A stretch of DNA of 32,863 nt from Candidatus Omnitrophota bacterium (GTDB taxonomy: Bacteria > Omnitrophota > Gorgyraeia > Gygaellales > Profunditerraquicolaceae): NCBI GenBank assembly GCA_016867005.1, contig VGKM01000003.1, forward strand, positions 1 to 32,863. The letters run 5' to 3'. Position 1 is the first letter of the stretch; each line of letters begins with the position of its first letter. The position numbers and the translations under genes were made by a program. This document shows positions 1 through 7,955 of this stretch, piece by piece. The notes under the pieces are model-generated. The model did not search any database, was not told the origin of the DNA, and was given only the letters and a program-made list of their open reading frames with translations.

Positions 1-63
1 TTTGGCTAGAGCGCAGCGTTCGGGACGCTGAGGCCGACAGTTCAAGTCTGTCCGCCCCGACCA
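1..63 (+). tRNA. tRNA-Pro (anticodon CGG), 5' end cut by window edge
   Basis: Only the 3' part is inside the window. The anticodon stem CAGCG/CGCTG (14-18 and 26-30) encloses the 7-nt loop TTCGGGA, which gives anticodon CGG at 21-23 (reads CCG, proline). The T arm is GACAG-TTCAAGT-CTGTC (36-52). The 3' acceptor strand CGCCCCG (53-59) is followed by discriminator A and a genomically encoded CCA (61-63). The acceptor strand would pair with a 5' CGGGGCG, typical of bacterial tRNA-Pro. The 5' acceptor strand and most of the D arm lie before base 1, so the full fold cannot be checked here. Confidence 0.93.
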
Positions 64-110
64 CCTTTCGATAAACTCAAGGTGATCGCCCTGAGTGGAA
101 TCGAAGGGCG
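62..110. repeat. Two adjacent, mutually inverted REP-like hairpins
   Basis: Hairpin A has stem CACCTT/AAGGTG (62-67 and 79-84) and hairpin B has stem CGCCCT/AGGGCG (87-92 and 105-110). The reverse complement of B shares a TTCGAT..ACTCA core with A, so the two units are inverted copies of one another, as in a paired REP/BIME element. The first stem overlaps the last two bases of the tRNA CCA end. This could be a dispersed repeat and could also assist tRNA 3' processing or termination. The genome-wide copy number cannot be seen from this window. Confidence 0.6.
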
Positions 111-146
111 GACAAATAACAAAAGCCACAAGGAGTCCAAGAAGTT

Positions 147-3100
147 ATGAAAACCGGGCCCAGGCGCAAATATTTAATAATTCCGGTTGTGGTTATTACG
201 GGGATAATTATTTCTTTTATCCTCTTTTTTATGTCAAAGCGCCTGGAGAATAAGCGCCTGATCGCCGATTTTGAGTTATTGGCAGATGCAAGAAGCGACG
301 CGATACAACTCAGTTTGCAGGACCATATATTCGAGCTTTATTCTTTGCAAAGTTTTTTTGATGCCTCGCAATCGGTAAATAGGCAGGAATTTTCCACTTT
401 TGTCTCTGTTATTTTGCCCCGCCATCTCGGAGTGATCTCTTTTGACTGGGTCCCGCGCATAACCGATTCTAACAGGGAAAAATTTGAGGAGGCAATCCAG
501 AAAGAAGGCGTTGGCAGCTTTAAAATCAGGGACCTGGGAAATGAAGGAAAACTTTCAGAAGCCAAGCCCCACCCCGAGTATTTCCCTATCTATTATTCAG
601 TCCCTCCTGAAAACAATGCAAATGTCCTTGGTTTTAACCTTATGTCCAGTGAAGTACGCTGGCAGGCAATGCTGAGGGCGGTAAATGATGATGCCCCGAT
701 AGCTACTCCCCGCATAAGATCAATCCGGAAGGGTTCGGATTATGCCTGCCGTTTGTTTCTGCCTGTATACCGCAATGGCGTTATTTATAATACAAAAGAA
801 CTTCGTCAGCAGAATTTATTAGGTTATGTTTCGACGCTTTTCTTGGTCAAGGATACTATAGACGAGGCCTTAAAAGGCATGAAGCAGGCAGGTATTAATG
901 TATGCCTCTATGACGAAAGCGCGCCTCCCGATGATAAATTGCTGTATTGCCATATAGAAAATGCCTCCTTAGGCAATAGTAAACAAGGCTCAAGCAGAGG
1001 ATTTATCGCCCGTTCTACATTTGATTTCGGCGGCAGAAAATGGAGGATTGTTGCAACGCCTACAGAAGAATTCTTTGCTGTAAGAAAATTTGCCGGGCCA
1101 TGGTTTGTGCTCTTTGGGTCATTTATTTTAACATTTTTCTTAGCATCGTATTTATTCAGTATCTTAAACAGGTCAGCTGAAATCGAAAGGTTGATCGAGG
1201 AGCGCACAGCGGAATTAATCAAAGCAAAAGATAAAGCTACGCTTTTGTATAAGGTAAGCCCCAGCGCTATTTTTACGGTTGATAAAGAAATGCGGATCGT
1301 AAGCTGGAATAATAAGGCAACCGAGATAACCGGCTATACCAATGAAGAGGTAATGGGTAAGCAGTGCTTTATGTTTACCGAATACCCCTGCAAGGATAAA
1401 TGTGGACTTTATTCTGACGATGTCTCAAAACCTATAATCGGCCAGGAATGCACGATAAAGAGAAAAGATGGCACGATGCGTATTGTTACAAAGAATGCCG
1501 ATTTTCTAAAAGACGAATTCGGCAATGTAATGGGAGGCATTGAGAGTTTTGAAGATATCACCGAAAGAAAGCTTGCTGAAAACGCAATTAGAATTGCTTT
1601 TGATATGACGCATTCCATCCTGGAAAAGGCGCCGTTCGGCATATTTGTTGTAAATAAAACAGGAAATATCGATTATGTAAATACCCGCATGATTGAGATC
1701 TCCGGCTCGACTTACGAGCAATTCAAGGGAATGAATATTCTGCAAGTCCCCACATATAAGGAACTCGGCCTGGACCAGAAAATAAGGGATGTAATAAATT
1801 CTGGCGAATCATTTTTTATGGGTGACGTTGATTATACTTCTTTTTACAGCAAGAAAAGGAGCATCAGGAATTTTACCGGGATGTCTTTTGAAGAAGAGGG
1901 GCAGAGAAAAGCGCTTATTTTCGTAGAAGATGTTACTGCGGAAAAGCAGGCTGAGCAAAAGCTTGAAGAGGCGGCAGAAGAATGGAAGAGGACATTTGAT
2001 TCTATTTCCGATATGATCTTTATCCAGGATATCGACTCTACTATATTAAGGGCAAATAAGGCCTTCCTTGAATCTATAAAATCTCCTGCCGGCGACGTAA
2101 TCGGAAAGAAATGTTATCAGGTAATGCATAACCTTGACCATCCCTGGCCGGAATGCCCGTTTGAAAAGACCAAGCAGGATAAACTTACGCATACCGAAGA
2201 GGTCCATGATAAAAATATCGGTATCCCGCTTTTGGTTTCTACTTCTCCGATCTTTGACAACAAGGGTAATTTGATCGGCTCTGTCCATATTGCCAAGGAT
2301 ATCTCTGATATTATCAGGGCAAGAGAGGAACTTGAAAAAAAGAATGAAGAACTGAGAAAGCTCGATCAGCTCAAATCAGATTTTGTTTCTACGGTTTCGC
2401 ATGAATTACGCACCCCGCTATCTATTACCAAGGAAGGGATAAGTTTAATAATCGACGGTATCCCGGGAGCGATAAATGAAAAGCAGCGGAAAATATTAAG
2501 TACGGCAAAAGATAATGTGGACAGGCTGGCGCGCATCATCAATGAATTGCTTGATATTTCAAGGATCGAGGCAGGCAAGATTGAGATCAGAAGAGAATCC
2601 ACCAGTTTGAATCATATTATAGAGACAGTTATTACTTCGTTTTCATTAAAGACGCAGGAAAAAAACCTGGAATTGAAGTTAACCATGCCCGGGAGGCCTG
2701 TTGAAATCTATATTGACCCGGATAAAATAATCCAGGTATTTACTAATTTTGTGGATAATGCGATTAAATTCACCGAGAAAGGCACAATTGAGGTTTCTTG
2801 CTTTGAAAAAGAAAATGAGGTTGAGTGTTGTGTCAGGGATTCGGGTATCGGCATATCCGCTGATGACCTGCCTAAGCTGTTTGATAAGTTCCAACAATTC
2901 GGCCGTACGCCCGGGCCGGGAGAAAAAGGGACTGGCTTAGGGCTATCTATAGCCAAAGGGATAATCGACCTGCATAAGGGGCGTATTTGGGTAGAAAGCG
3001 AATTCGGCAAAGGCACGAAGTTTTATTTTAGCCTGCCCAAATATACTTATGAAACTCTTACAAAGGAATATGTTGATTCAGGCATCGATGATTCTTTGAA

Positions 3101-3458
3101 AAATCATACTAAATTCTCTTATATAATTGTAACTGTCGTAGATTTTAACAAGATATCCGAAGAAATCGAAAAAAATAAATTACATGAAGTCCTGCGTGAT
3201 ATCGAGGCGGCCATACGCAACAGTTTACGCCGTTCAAAGGATACTACATTAAAAGGGGAAAAAGAATTCGGTGTCTTCTTGTATGACTGCAACAGGGAGA
3301 ATGCTTTAAGGGTCGAGGGTAGGATCGAGCAGGTCATAGAGGATTGTTTGATTACGCATAGTTTGAGCGGAAGGCTGCAATTTAAATTCGGCTGCGTTAC
3401 ATATCCGGATCAGGCATCAAATTATGAAGAACTGATCAATATAATCAGGAAAGAATAA
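147..3458 (+). CDS. Membrane-bound hybrid-sensor histidine kinase, CHASE-PAS3-HisKA-HATPase with degenerate GGDEF-like tail
   Basis: This is a 1103-aa sensor kinase. A membrane segment at about residues 10-30 and another at about 317-338 bracket a periplasmic CHASE domain (motifs SFDWVPRI, HPEYFPIYYSVP, LGFNLMSS). Three PAS domains follow (about 360-475, 485-605, 615-735). The first and third contain GK(Q/K)C and further Cys residues. The HisKA phospho-acceptor is His752 in SHELRTPL. The ATPase domain shows the N box DNAIKF (about 870), DSGIGI and GTGLGLSIAKG. The last ~120 residues resemble a GGDEF fold, with KGEKEF where GGDEF should be and a FGCVTYP strand, so cyclase activity is unlikely. 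The start is supported by AAGGAG at 130-135. The next gene is a receiver protein, its likely partner. The ligand is unknown; CHASE domains usually sense small extracellular molecules. Confidence 0.93.
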   Translation: MKTGPRRKYLIIPVVVITGIIISFILFFMSKRLENKRLIADFELLADARSDAIQLSLQDHIFELYSLQSFFDASQSVNRQEFSTFVSVILPRHLGVISFDWVPRITDSNREKFEEAIQKEGVGSFKIRDLGNEGKLSEAKPHPEYFPIYYSVPPENNANVLGFNLMSSEVRWQAMLRAVNDDAPIATPRIRSIRKGSDYACRLFLPVYRNGVIYNTKELRQQNLLGYVSTLFLVKDTIDEALKGMKQAGINVCLYDESAPPDDKLLYCHIENASLGNSKQGSSRGFIARSTFDFGGRKWRIVATPTEEFFAVRKFAGPWFVLFGSFILTFFLASYLFSILNRSAEIERLIEERTAELIKAKDKATLLYKVSPSAIFTVDKEMRIVSWNNKATEITGYTNEEVMGKQCFMFTEYPCKDKCGLYSDDVSKPIIGQECTIKRKDGTMRIVTKNADFLKDEFGNVMGGIESFEDITERKLAENAIRIAFDMTHSILEKAPFGIFVVNKTGNIDYVNTRMIEISGSTYEQFKGMNILQVPTYKELGLDQKIRDVINSGESFFMGDVDYTSFYSKKRSIRNFTGMSFEEEGQRKALIFVEDVTAEKQAEQKLEEAAEEWKRTFDSISDMIFIQDIDSTILRANKAFLESIKSPAGDVIGKKCYQVMHNLDHPWPECPFEKTKQDKLTHTEEVHDKNIGIPLLVSTSPIFDNKGNLIGSVHIAKDISDIIRAREELEKKNEELRKLDQLKSDFVSTVSHELRTPLSITKEGISLIIDGIPGAINEKQRKILSTAKDNVDRLARIINELLDISRIEAGKIEIRRESTSLNHIIETVITSFSLKTQEKNLELKLTMPGRPVEIYIDPDKIIQVFTNFVDNAIKFTEKGTIEVSCFEKENEVECCVRDSGIGISADDLPKLFDKFQQFGRTPGPGEKGTGLGLSIAKGIIDLHKGRIWVESEFGKGTKFYFSLPKYTYETLTKEYVDSGIDDSLKNHTKFSYIIVTVVDFNKISEEIEKNKLHEVLRDIEAAIRNSLRRSKDTTLKGEKEFGVFLYDCNRENALRVEGRIEQVIEDCLITHSLSGRLQFKFGCVTYPDQASNYEELINIIRKE

Positions 3459-3463
3459 ATAAT

Positions 3464-3491
3464 TTTACAAAACTTGATTTATGTGTAAAAT
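3464..3491 (+). promoter_or_regulatory. Candidate sigma70-type promoter for the receiver/gsp operon
   Basis: TTTACA (3464-3469) and TAAAAT (3486-3491) are separated by 16 nt, each one mismatch from consensus. They lie 36 nt upstream of the receiver gene ATG, just after the kinase stop. A strong GGAGGT ribosome binding site (3518-3523) sits 4 nt before that ATG. This would let the receiver and the assembly genes be transcribed independently of the kinase. It is a sequence match only. Confidence 0.5.
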
Positions 3492-3527
3492 AAGGCAGGA
3501 TAGGATTTTTTATTACCGGAGGTAGAA

Positions 3528-3899
3528 ATGGGAAATAGCAGGATTTTGCTGGTTGATGATGAGACGGACCTGGTTGAAATGGTCAAGATGCGGCTTGAGG
3601 CCAATCATTACGAAGTAATTACCGCTTTTGACGGGCAGGATGGCCTGGAGAAGGCGCGCAGCGTAAATCCTGATTTGATCATCCTGGATATTATGCTTCC
3701 TAAGATGGATGGTTATAAGGTCTGCAGGATACTGAAATTTGATGAGAACTTCAAGAAAATACCCGTTATCATGTTTACCGCACGCGCTCAAGACCAGGAC
3801 AAGGAGACCGGTACGCAGGTCGGGGCAGATGCCTATATAACAAAACCGTTCGAGCCGGAAGTATTATTGAATAAAATCAATGAACTAATGCCAAAATAA
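3528..3899 (+). CDS. Stand-alone CheY-like response regulator receiver protein
   Basis: This 123-aa protein is a single receiver (REC) domain with no output domain. The acidic pocket is D10-D11 (VDDETDL), the phospho-acceptor is Asp54 in LILDIMLPKMDGY, and the switch residues are Thr84 (MFTAR) and Lys106 (TKPFEP). It follows the sensor kinase and ends 7 nt before the assembly ATPase gene, with its own GGAGGT ribosome binding site. Single-domain receivers act by protein-protein contact. The location suggests that it signals to the pilus/secretion machine or relays phosphate to another regulator, but no partner is visible in the sequence. The domain call is very secure and the target is inference. 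Confidence 0.95.
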   Translation: MGNSRILLVDDETDLVEMVKMRLEANHYEVITAFDGQDGLEKARSVNPDLIILDIMLPKMDGYKVCRILKFDENFKKIPVIMFTARAQDQDKETGTQVGADAYITKPFEPEVLLNKINELMPK

Positions 3900-3906
3900 G
3901 GAAAAT

Positions 3907-5580
3907 ATGGATATCAGGCCGGATATTAATTTATTGATACAAAAAGGGATCATTAGCCAGGAACAGGTGGATAAAGCAAGGGAAGAGAGCGCCAAGACAG
4001 GGCTTCCTATTGAGAAATCACTTGAGCGGCTGGGTTTTATTTCTGAAGTGGATATCGCAAAAATTGCCGCGGATTCTATCGGCGTGCCTTTTATCAATTT
4101 GACCGATTACCTGATAGATGCTGAAGCAATCAAGCTTGTCCCTGAGGCATTGGCGAAGAAATTTAAAGCAGTGCCTATTTTTAAAATAGGCGATAGTTTA
4201 ACCGTGGCAATGGCAGATCCCCGCGATATCGCGGCAATCGATGAAATCAGGTTAAAAAGCAAGGTCGGGATAATCGAGCCGGTCATATCTACGGTAGACA
4301 TGATCCAGAAAGTTATTGACCAGTATTATGGGGCTATCGGTAGCGCCGAGGAATTAGTCAAGGGCCTGACCAAAGAAAAAATGGAGGAGCGCCTCAAAGG
4401 GACAAAGGGGCTTGCCGAGATCGCCGAAGATGCACCTATCGTAAAATTAGTAAGTTTAATAATCATGCAGGCCGTAAAAGACAAGGCAAGCGATGTGCAT
4501 ATTGAGCCGGCTGAAGATAAAGTCCTTGTGCGTTACCGCATAGACGGTATTTTGCATGAGGTACAAAAGATACCTAAACACTTGCAGAGTGCTTTGGCAT
4601 CGCGCGTCAAGGTAATGGCAAGGATGGATATTGCCGAGACCCGTAATCCTCAGGACGGAAGGATACAATTAAAGATGGAGAATAAGGATCTTGACCTGAG
4701 GGTTTCTTCTTTTCCGACAATAAACGGAGAAAACCTGGTTTTAAGGATTTTGGATAAATCATCGGTCCTTATGGGGCTTGCGGAACTCGGGTTTGCCGGC
4801 AAGGATTTAAAAAACTTTGATAAACTTATCAGGCGGCCAAACGGGATAATCCTTGTTACCGGCCCCACTGGTTCGGGAAAAACCACGACTTTGTATGCCG
4901 CGCTTTCCACTATCAATTCCATAGAAAAGAATATCATTACCATTGAGGACCCTGTTGAGTATGAGATCCCGCTTATCCGGCAGACGCAGGTAAATCCGAA
5001 GGCAGGGCTTACTTTTGCTAACGGCTTGCGCAGTATCCTTCGCCAGGACCCCGATATAATCATGGTCGGCGAAATACGCGATAAAGAAACCGCAGAGATA
5101 GCGATCCAGGCGTCTTTAACCGGGCATTTAGTTTTTTCAACGCTGCACACAAACGATGCCCCGGGCGCCCTTACCCGCCTGATAGATATGGGGATTGAAC
5201 CGTTTTTAATCGCAAGTTCCATCACCGGTATCCTGGCTCAGAGATTAGTGCGTGTGATCTGCCCGAAGTGTAAAGAAAAATATACTCCTTCGGATGAGGT
5301 CATGCATGATTTAGGGTTGAAGGAGAAAGTTGAATTGTACCGAGGAAAAGGATGTATGCACTGTAAAGAGACCGGTTTTTCCGGAAGAGTAGGTATTTTT
5401 GAATTACTTCTTATGAATGAGGAGATAAAGAACCTGGTTACCGCAAAGGCATCAAGCGGCGATATCAAGAAAAAGGCCTTGGCTCAAGGGATGACTACTT
5501 TATATGAAGACGGGATGGAGAAAATAAAGAGCGGAGTAACTACCGCAGAAGAAATGCTTAGAGTGACAGAGGAGGTGTAG
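3907..5580 (+). CDS. gspE: GspE/PilB-type secretion/pilus assembly ATPase
   Basis: This 557-aa cytoplasmic hexameric ATPase powers pseudopilus or pilus polymerisation at the inner membrane. The N-terminal ~150 residues look like the T2SSE_N/MshEN domain. The motor core has Walker A GPTGSGKTT at about 319-327, a Walker B-type segment DPDIIMVGEIRD at about 380-390, and the His box TGHLVFSTLHTND. A C4 zinc site is formed by CPKC (about 452) and CMHC (about 483), as in both GspE and PilB. Length is normal. The start is an ATG 7 nt after the receiver gene. The downstream order F-G-H-I-J-K-L-M favours the gsp name, while the PilM/N/O/P-like genes are shared with type IV pili, so PilB is an equally valid label. 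No PilT-type retraction ATPase is in the window. Confidence 0.95.
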   Translation: MDIRPDINLLIQKGIISQEQVDKAREESAKTGLPIEKSLERLGFISEVDIAKIAADSIGVPFINLTDYLIDAEAIKLVPEALAKKFKAVPIFKIGDSLTVAMADPRDIAAIDEIRLKSKVGIIEPVISTVDMIQKVIDQYYGAIGSAEELVKGLTKEKMEERLKGTKGLAEIAEDAPIVKLVSLIIMQAVKDKASDVHIEPAEDKVLVRYRIDGILHEVQKIPKHLQSALASRVKVMARMDIAETRNPQDGRIQLKMENKDLDLRVSSFPTINGENLVLRILDKSSVLMGLAELGFAGKDLKNFDKLIRRPNGIILVTGPTGSGKTTTLYAALSTINSIEKNIITIEDPVEYEIPLIRQTQVNPKAGLTFANGLRSILRQDPDIIMVGEIRDKETAEIAIQASLTGHLVFSTLHTNDAPGALTRLIDMGIEPFLIASSITGILAQRLVRVICPKCKEKYTPSDEVMHDLGLKEKVELYRGKGCMHCKETGFSGRVGIFELLLMNEEIKNLVTAKASSGDIKKKALAQGMTTLYEDGMEKIKSGVTTAEEMLRVTEEV

Positions 5581-5581
5581 G

Positions 5582-5791
5582 ATGGTAATTTTAGTTATTA
5601 TCGGGGTTGTTTCTTTGATTTTAGGGTTGTTCCTTATGACCGATCCAAAATTATTGGAAAAGTTTATTAATCAGTTGAACAAAGTCATTATAGCAACAAG
5701 GCCGCCGAGCCTTAAGCAGAATAAGCTCCTCGGGATCTTCTTGATTGTTTTTTCCTTAGTTATGTTTTATATAGGGATGAAGTTAAGGTAA
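5582..5791 (+). CDS. Small two-helix membrane protein between the ATPase and platform genes
   Basis: This 69-aa protein has two hydrophobic segments (about residues 2-19 and 48-66) joined by a polar, basic loop containing TRPPSLKQNK. It begins one base after the ATPase stop and ends 12 bases before the PilC/GspF gene, with GAGGAGGTG just upstream of its ATG. Translational coupling in the operon makes it very likely to be real. I do not recognise a family. Its position suggests an accessory subunit at the inner-membrane platform, but nothing in the sequence proves that. Confidence 0.78.
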   Translation: MVILVIIGVVSLILGLFLMTDPKLLEKFINQLNKVIIATRPPSLKQNKLLGIFLIVFSLVMFYIGMKLR

Positions 5792-5803
5792 CTGATAAGG
5801 ATC

Positions 5804-7018
5804 ATGCCAAACTTTAAATATAGGGCAAGAGATAAGTTTTCGAGGGCAGTTAGCGGCACAATTGCCGCATCCGGAGAAGACGAAGCAGCCAAAAAGCTCC
5901 AGGATATGGGGTATGTGCCTATATCTGTTGAAAAGGCCCGCGATTTTTCCGCCCATGACCTGCTTAAGAAATTCAAAAGCGTAAAGCTGGAGGAGGTTAA
6001 TGTTTTTACCCGCCAGCTTTATTCTTTGCAAAAAGCCGGCGTCCCTCTTTTGTCCAGTTTGGAAGTAATCGCTATCCAAAGTAAGAACATGTATTTCAGA
6101 AGTGTTATCGAAGAAATAGCGGCAAATATCAGGTCAGGCAATAGTTTTTCTGCCTCTCTTCGAAAATACCCAAAGATCTTCGACGAAGTTTATGTCAGTA
6201 TGGTTAAAGCAGCAGAGTCAGGCGGTAATATCGCCAATATCCTGGAAAGGTTAAGCGCCTTACTGGAACAGGATATTGATACAAGGGCAAGGATCAAATC
6301 TGCAACGCGTTATCCCTTGCTTGCTTTTGTAGTTTTGTGTATCGGGTTCCTGATCATGGTCACTTTTGTAATCCCCCGTTTTTCAGTGATTTATGGCCAA
6401 TTTAATGCGGAGCTGCCTTTGCCGACCCGCGTTTTAATTATGATAAACCTCTTAATCAGAAAATTCTGGTTTTTGTTTATCACGCTTATTATCGCAGGTT
6501 TTATCGGTTTTAGAAAATTCATTAGATCCGGCTTTGGCCGTCCTATATGGGATAATTTTAAGCTTAAAGTTTATGTCCTGGGCCCTTTGATGCAAATACT
6601 GATAATGTCCCGTTTTGCCAGGATCACCAGTTTATTGATGAAAAGCGGGGTCCCGATATTGGAGATCCTGGATTTAGTGGCAAATACATCAGGTAATATT
6701 ATTATCGCCCGCGCCATAAGAAACGTCAAAGAAAGCGTTAACCAGGGAAGGGGCATTTCAGAGCCGATGAAAGCAAGCGGCCTTTTCCCGCCGGTTGTCG
6801 TACAGATGGTGGCAATAGGAGAGCAAACCGGCAAAGTCGATGAGCTGCTTTTAAGCGTCGCAGACTACTATGACCGCGAATCCAGCTATATGATCAAGAA
6901 TTTGAGTACCTATATTGAACCGGCGTTGATCTTCGTTTTAGGAATAATGGTTTTAGTGATGGCACTAGCGATATTTTTGCCGATGTGGAACCTGATCAGG
7001 TTATTCAGGCCTTCTTAA
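5804..7018 (+). CDS. gspF: GspF/PilC-type inner-membrane platform protein
   Basis: This 404-aa polytopic protein couples the assembly ATPase to the growing pseudopilus. It opens with the typical NFKYRARD start and has two related cytoplasmic T2SSF domains (about 65-165 and 265-370), each with the phage-like FTRQL/FARITSLL helix pattern and GNI or SGN turns. Membrane helices fall at about 167-190, 218-238 and 370-395, and it ends with the common PMWNLI motif. Length matches PilC/GspF. It is cotranscribed with the ATPase and pilin genes. There are no unusual features. PilC of type IV pili and GspF cannot be separated by sequence inspection alone. Confidence 0.95.
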   Translation: MPNFKYRARDKFSRAVSGTIAASGEDEAAKKLQDMGYVPISVEKARDFSAHDLLKKFKSVKLEEVNVFTRQLYSLQKAGVPLLSSLEVIAIQSKNMYFRSVIEEIAANIRSGNSFSASLRKYPKIFDEVYVSMVKAAESGGNIANILERLSALLEQDIDTRARIKSATRYPLLAFVVLCIGFLIMVTFVIPRFSVIYGQFNAELPLPTRVLIMINLLIRKFWFLFITLIIAGFIGFRKFIRSGFGRPIWDNFKLKVYVLGPLMQILIMSRFARITSLLMKSGVPILEILDLVANTSGNIIIARAIRNVKESVNQGRGISEPMKASGLFPPVVVQMVAIGEQTGKVDELLLSVADYYDRESSYMIKNLSTYIEPALIFVLGIMVLVMALAIFLPMWNLIRLFRPS

Positions 7019-7020
7019 AG

Positions 7021-7404
7021 ATGGCAAAGCGCGGCCTTACGCTCTTTGAGTTATTGGTTTCGGTTTGCGTTATTTCTACTCTTATCGGTTTATTTGCAAT
7101 TTATGCCAACAATACCGTAAAGGTCTCAAGAGAGATTGCCTTGCAAAGCGAGCTTAAGAATATCCGGATGTCTATCCAGCATTTTTATATTTTAAACGGA
7201 AGATATCCCAACGATTTGTTTGAGTTAACGCGTGAGCCCTTGACAATAGGCAGTGATAATAGTAAAATAATACTTCAAAGTTACTTGGGTTCTTTCAGGG
7301 TTGACAAGGAAGGCTGTATGCTCGACCCTTTCTTCAATAGGTATGTTTATAACAAAGTAGATGGCTCGGTTCATCCGGGAGGCAATGATTACCAGCGGTG
7401 GTAA
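7021..7404 (+). CDS. Prepilin-like protein, GspG position (first pseudopilin)
   Basis: This 127-aa prepilin has a very short leader, MAKRG, followed by LTLFELLVSV, so cleavage by a prepilin peptidase would fall after Gly5 and leave the required Glu at +5. The +1 residue is Leu rather than the usual Phe. The hydrophobic N-terminal helix is followed by a soluble part with a proline- and Asp-rich end (MLDPFFNRYVYN), as in GspG-type pseudopilins. The ORF track extends to 6985, but that start lies inside the platform gene and adds 12 residues ahead of the leader. The ATG at 7021, two bases after the platform stop, is preferred. Its position after GspF matches gspG. Confidence 0.85.
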   Translation: MAKRGLTLFELLVSVCVISTLIGLFAIYANNTVKVSREIALQSELKNIRMSIQHFYILNGRYPNDLFELTREPLTIGSDNSKIILQSYLGSFRVDKEGCMLDPFFNRYVYNKVDGSVHPGGNDYQRW

Positions 7405-7424
7405 ATTTTTGGAATTAATAACAC

Positions 7425-7466
7425 CCCGCGCTTATCGGAATTGCGCGGGCGTACCCTTATTGGGTA
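7425..7466 (+). promoter_or_regulatory. Two tandem hairpins between the first and second pilin genes
   Basis: CCCGCGC/GCGCGGG (7425-7431 and 7443-7449, 11-nt loop) is followed by TACCC/GGGTA (7452-7456 and 7462-7466, 5-nt loop). The second ends just before the AAGGAGGGG ribosome binding site of the next prepilin. The 11-mer TGGGTAAAAAG occurs twice, at 7461 and 7481, flanking that site. There is no U-run, so this looks like an mRNA processing or stabilising element that could give the second pilin its own expression level. Confidence 0.5.
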
Positions 7467-7479
7467 AAAAGGAGGGGTA

Positions 7480-7881
7480 ATGGGTAAAAAGTCAGGTTTT
7501 ACTTTAATTGAATTAGTAATGGTCATAGTTATCCTCGGGATACTCGCCTCAGTCGCATTACCGACATTTTTCAACTTGCAGGAAGATGCAAAAAGAGCAG
7601 CTGTTAAAGGCGATTTAGGCGGCCTTCGCAGCGCAATTGCTATCTGGTATGCCAAGACAGCGGCATCGGCTGGTGTGGCATCATATCCTTCTATTACAGA
7701 ATTGAATTCTTCTCCCGGCGGGCCTTTAGCATTCGGCGTCCCGGTCAACCCTTATACAAATTCAAGCGGAATAATCGCGGGTGCCGCAGAAACTGCTAAT
7801 TCAAGCCAGGGATGGATTTATGACGTTACTACCGGCAGGATTTGGAGTTCCGCTCCGCAGACCCAGGGTTCGGGTTATTAG
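7480..7881 (+). CDS. Type II secretion/type IV pilin-like major (pseudo)pilin
   Basis: This 133-aa class-a-type prepilin has leader MGKKSG followed by FTLIELVMVIVILGILASVALP, the textbook type III signal, with cleavage after Gly6 and Glu at +5. The soluble part is small and Gly/Ser/Ala-rich. It contains a repeated-use YPS..ELNSSPGGPL segment and a C-terminal WIYDVTTGRIWS strand resembling the end of many PilA/GspG proteins. It has the strongest ribosome binding site of the cluster (AAGGAGGGG), is preceded by two hairpins and followed by a 12-bp hairpin, so it is likely the most abundantly made pilin here. It could be the major pseudopilin or a short type IV pilin. Confidence 0.9.
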   Translation: MGKKSGFTLIELVMVIVILGILASVALPTFFNLQEDAKRAAVKGDLGGLRSAIAIWYAKTAASAGVASYPSITELNSSPGGPLAFGVPVNPYTNSSGIIAGAAETANSSQGWIYDVTTGRIWSSAPQTQGSGY

Positions 7882-7907
7882 TAAGATATTTTAGTTTGAC
7901 TTAAACG

Positions 7908-7949
7908 TAATGGCTGGCTTTTCAGAACAATTTGGAGAGCCAGCCATTA
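7908..7949 (+). promoter_or_regulatory. 12-bp perfect stem-loop after the major pilin gene
   Basis: TAATGGCTGGCT (7908-7919) pairs exactly with AGCCAGCCATTA (7938-7949) across an 18-nt loop. It lies 26 nt after the pilin stop and 6 nt before the likely start of the next gene. No U-tract follows (AATTATATG), so it is not a classical intrinsic terminator. It could stabilise the pilin mRNA 3' end or dampen translation of the glycosyltransferase, because its 3' arm occupies the ribosome-landing region. Confidence 0.6.
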
Positions 7950-7955
7950 AATTAT

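Noticed and set aside
484-675. 63-aa plus-strand ORF inside the sensor kinase
   Set aside because: It lies in another frame of a clear CHASE-coding region with no ribosome binding site or recognisable domain.
4650-5225. 191-aa minus-strand ORF, the longest antisense frame
   Set aside because: It lies entirely inside the well-supported assembly ATPase gene, on the opposite strand, has no recognisable motifs, and has a composition typical of a shadow frame.
6985-7020. Upstream start for the first pilin gene
   Set aside because: It lies inside the platform gene and would add 12 residues before a complete short prepilin leader; the ATG at 7021 gives MAKRG.
7932-7955. TTG start for the glycosyltransferase
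   Set aside because: It falls in the loop of a 12-bp hairpin and lacks a ribosome binding site; the ATG at 7956 begins the family-like sequence.
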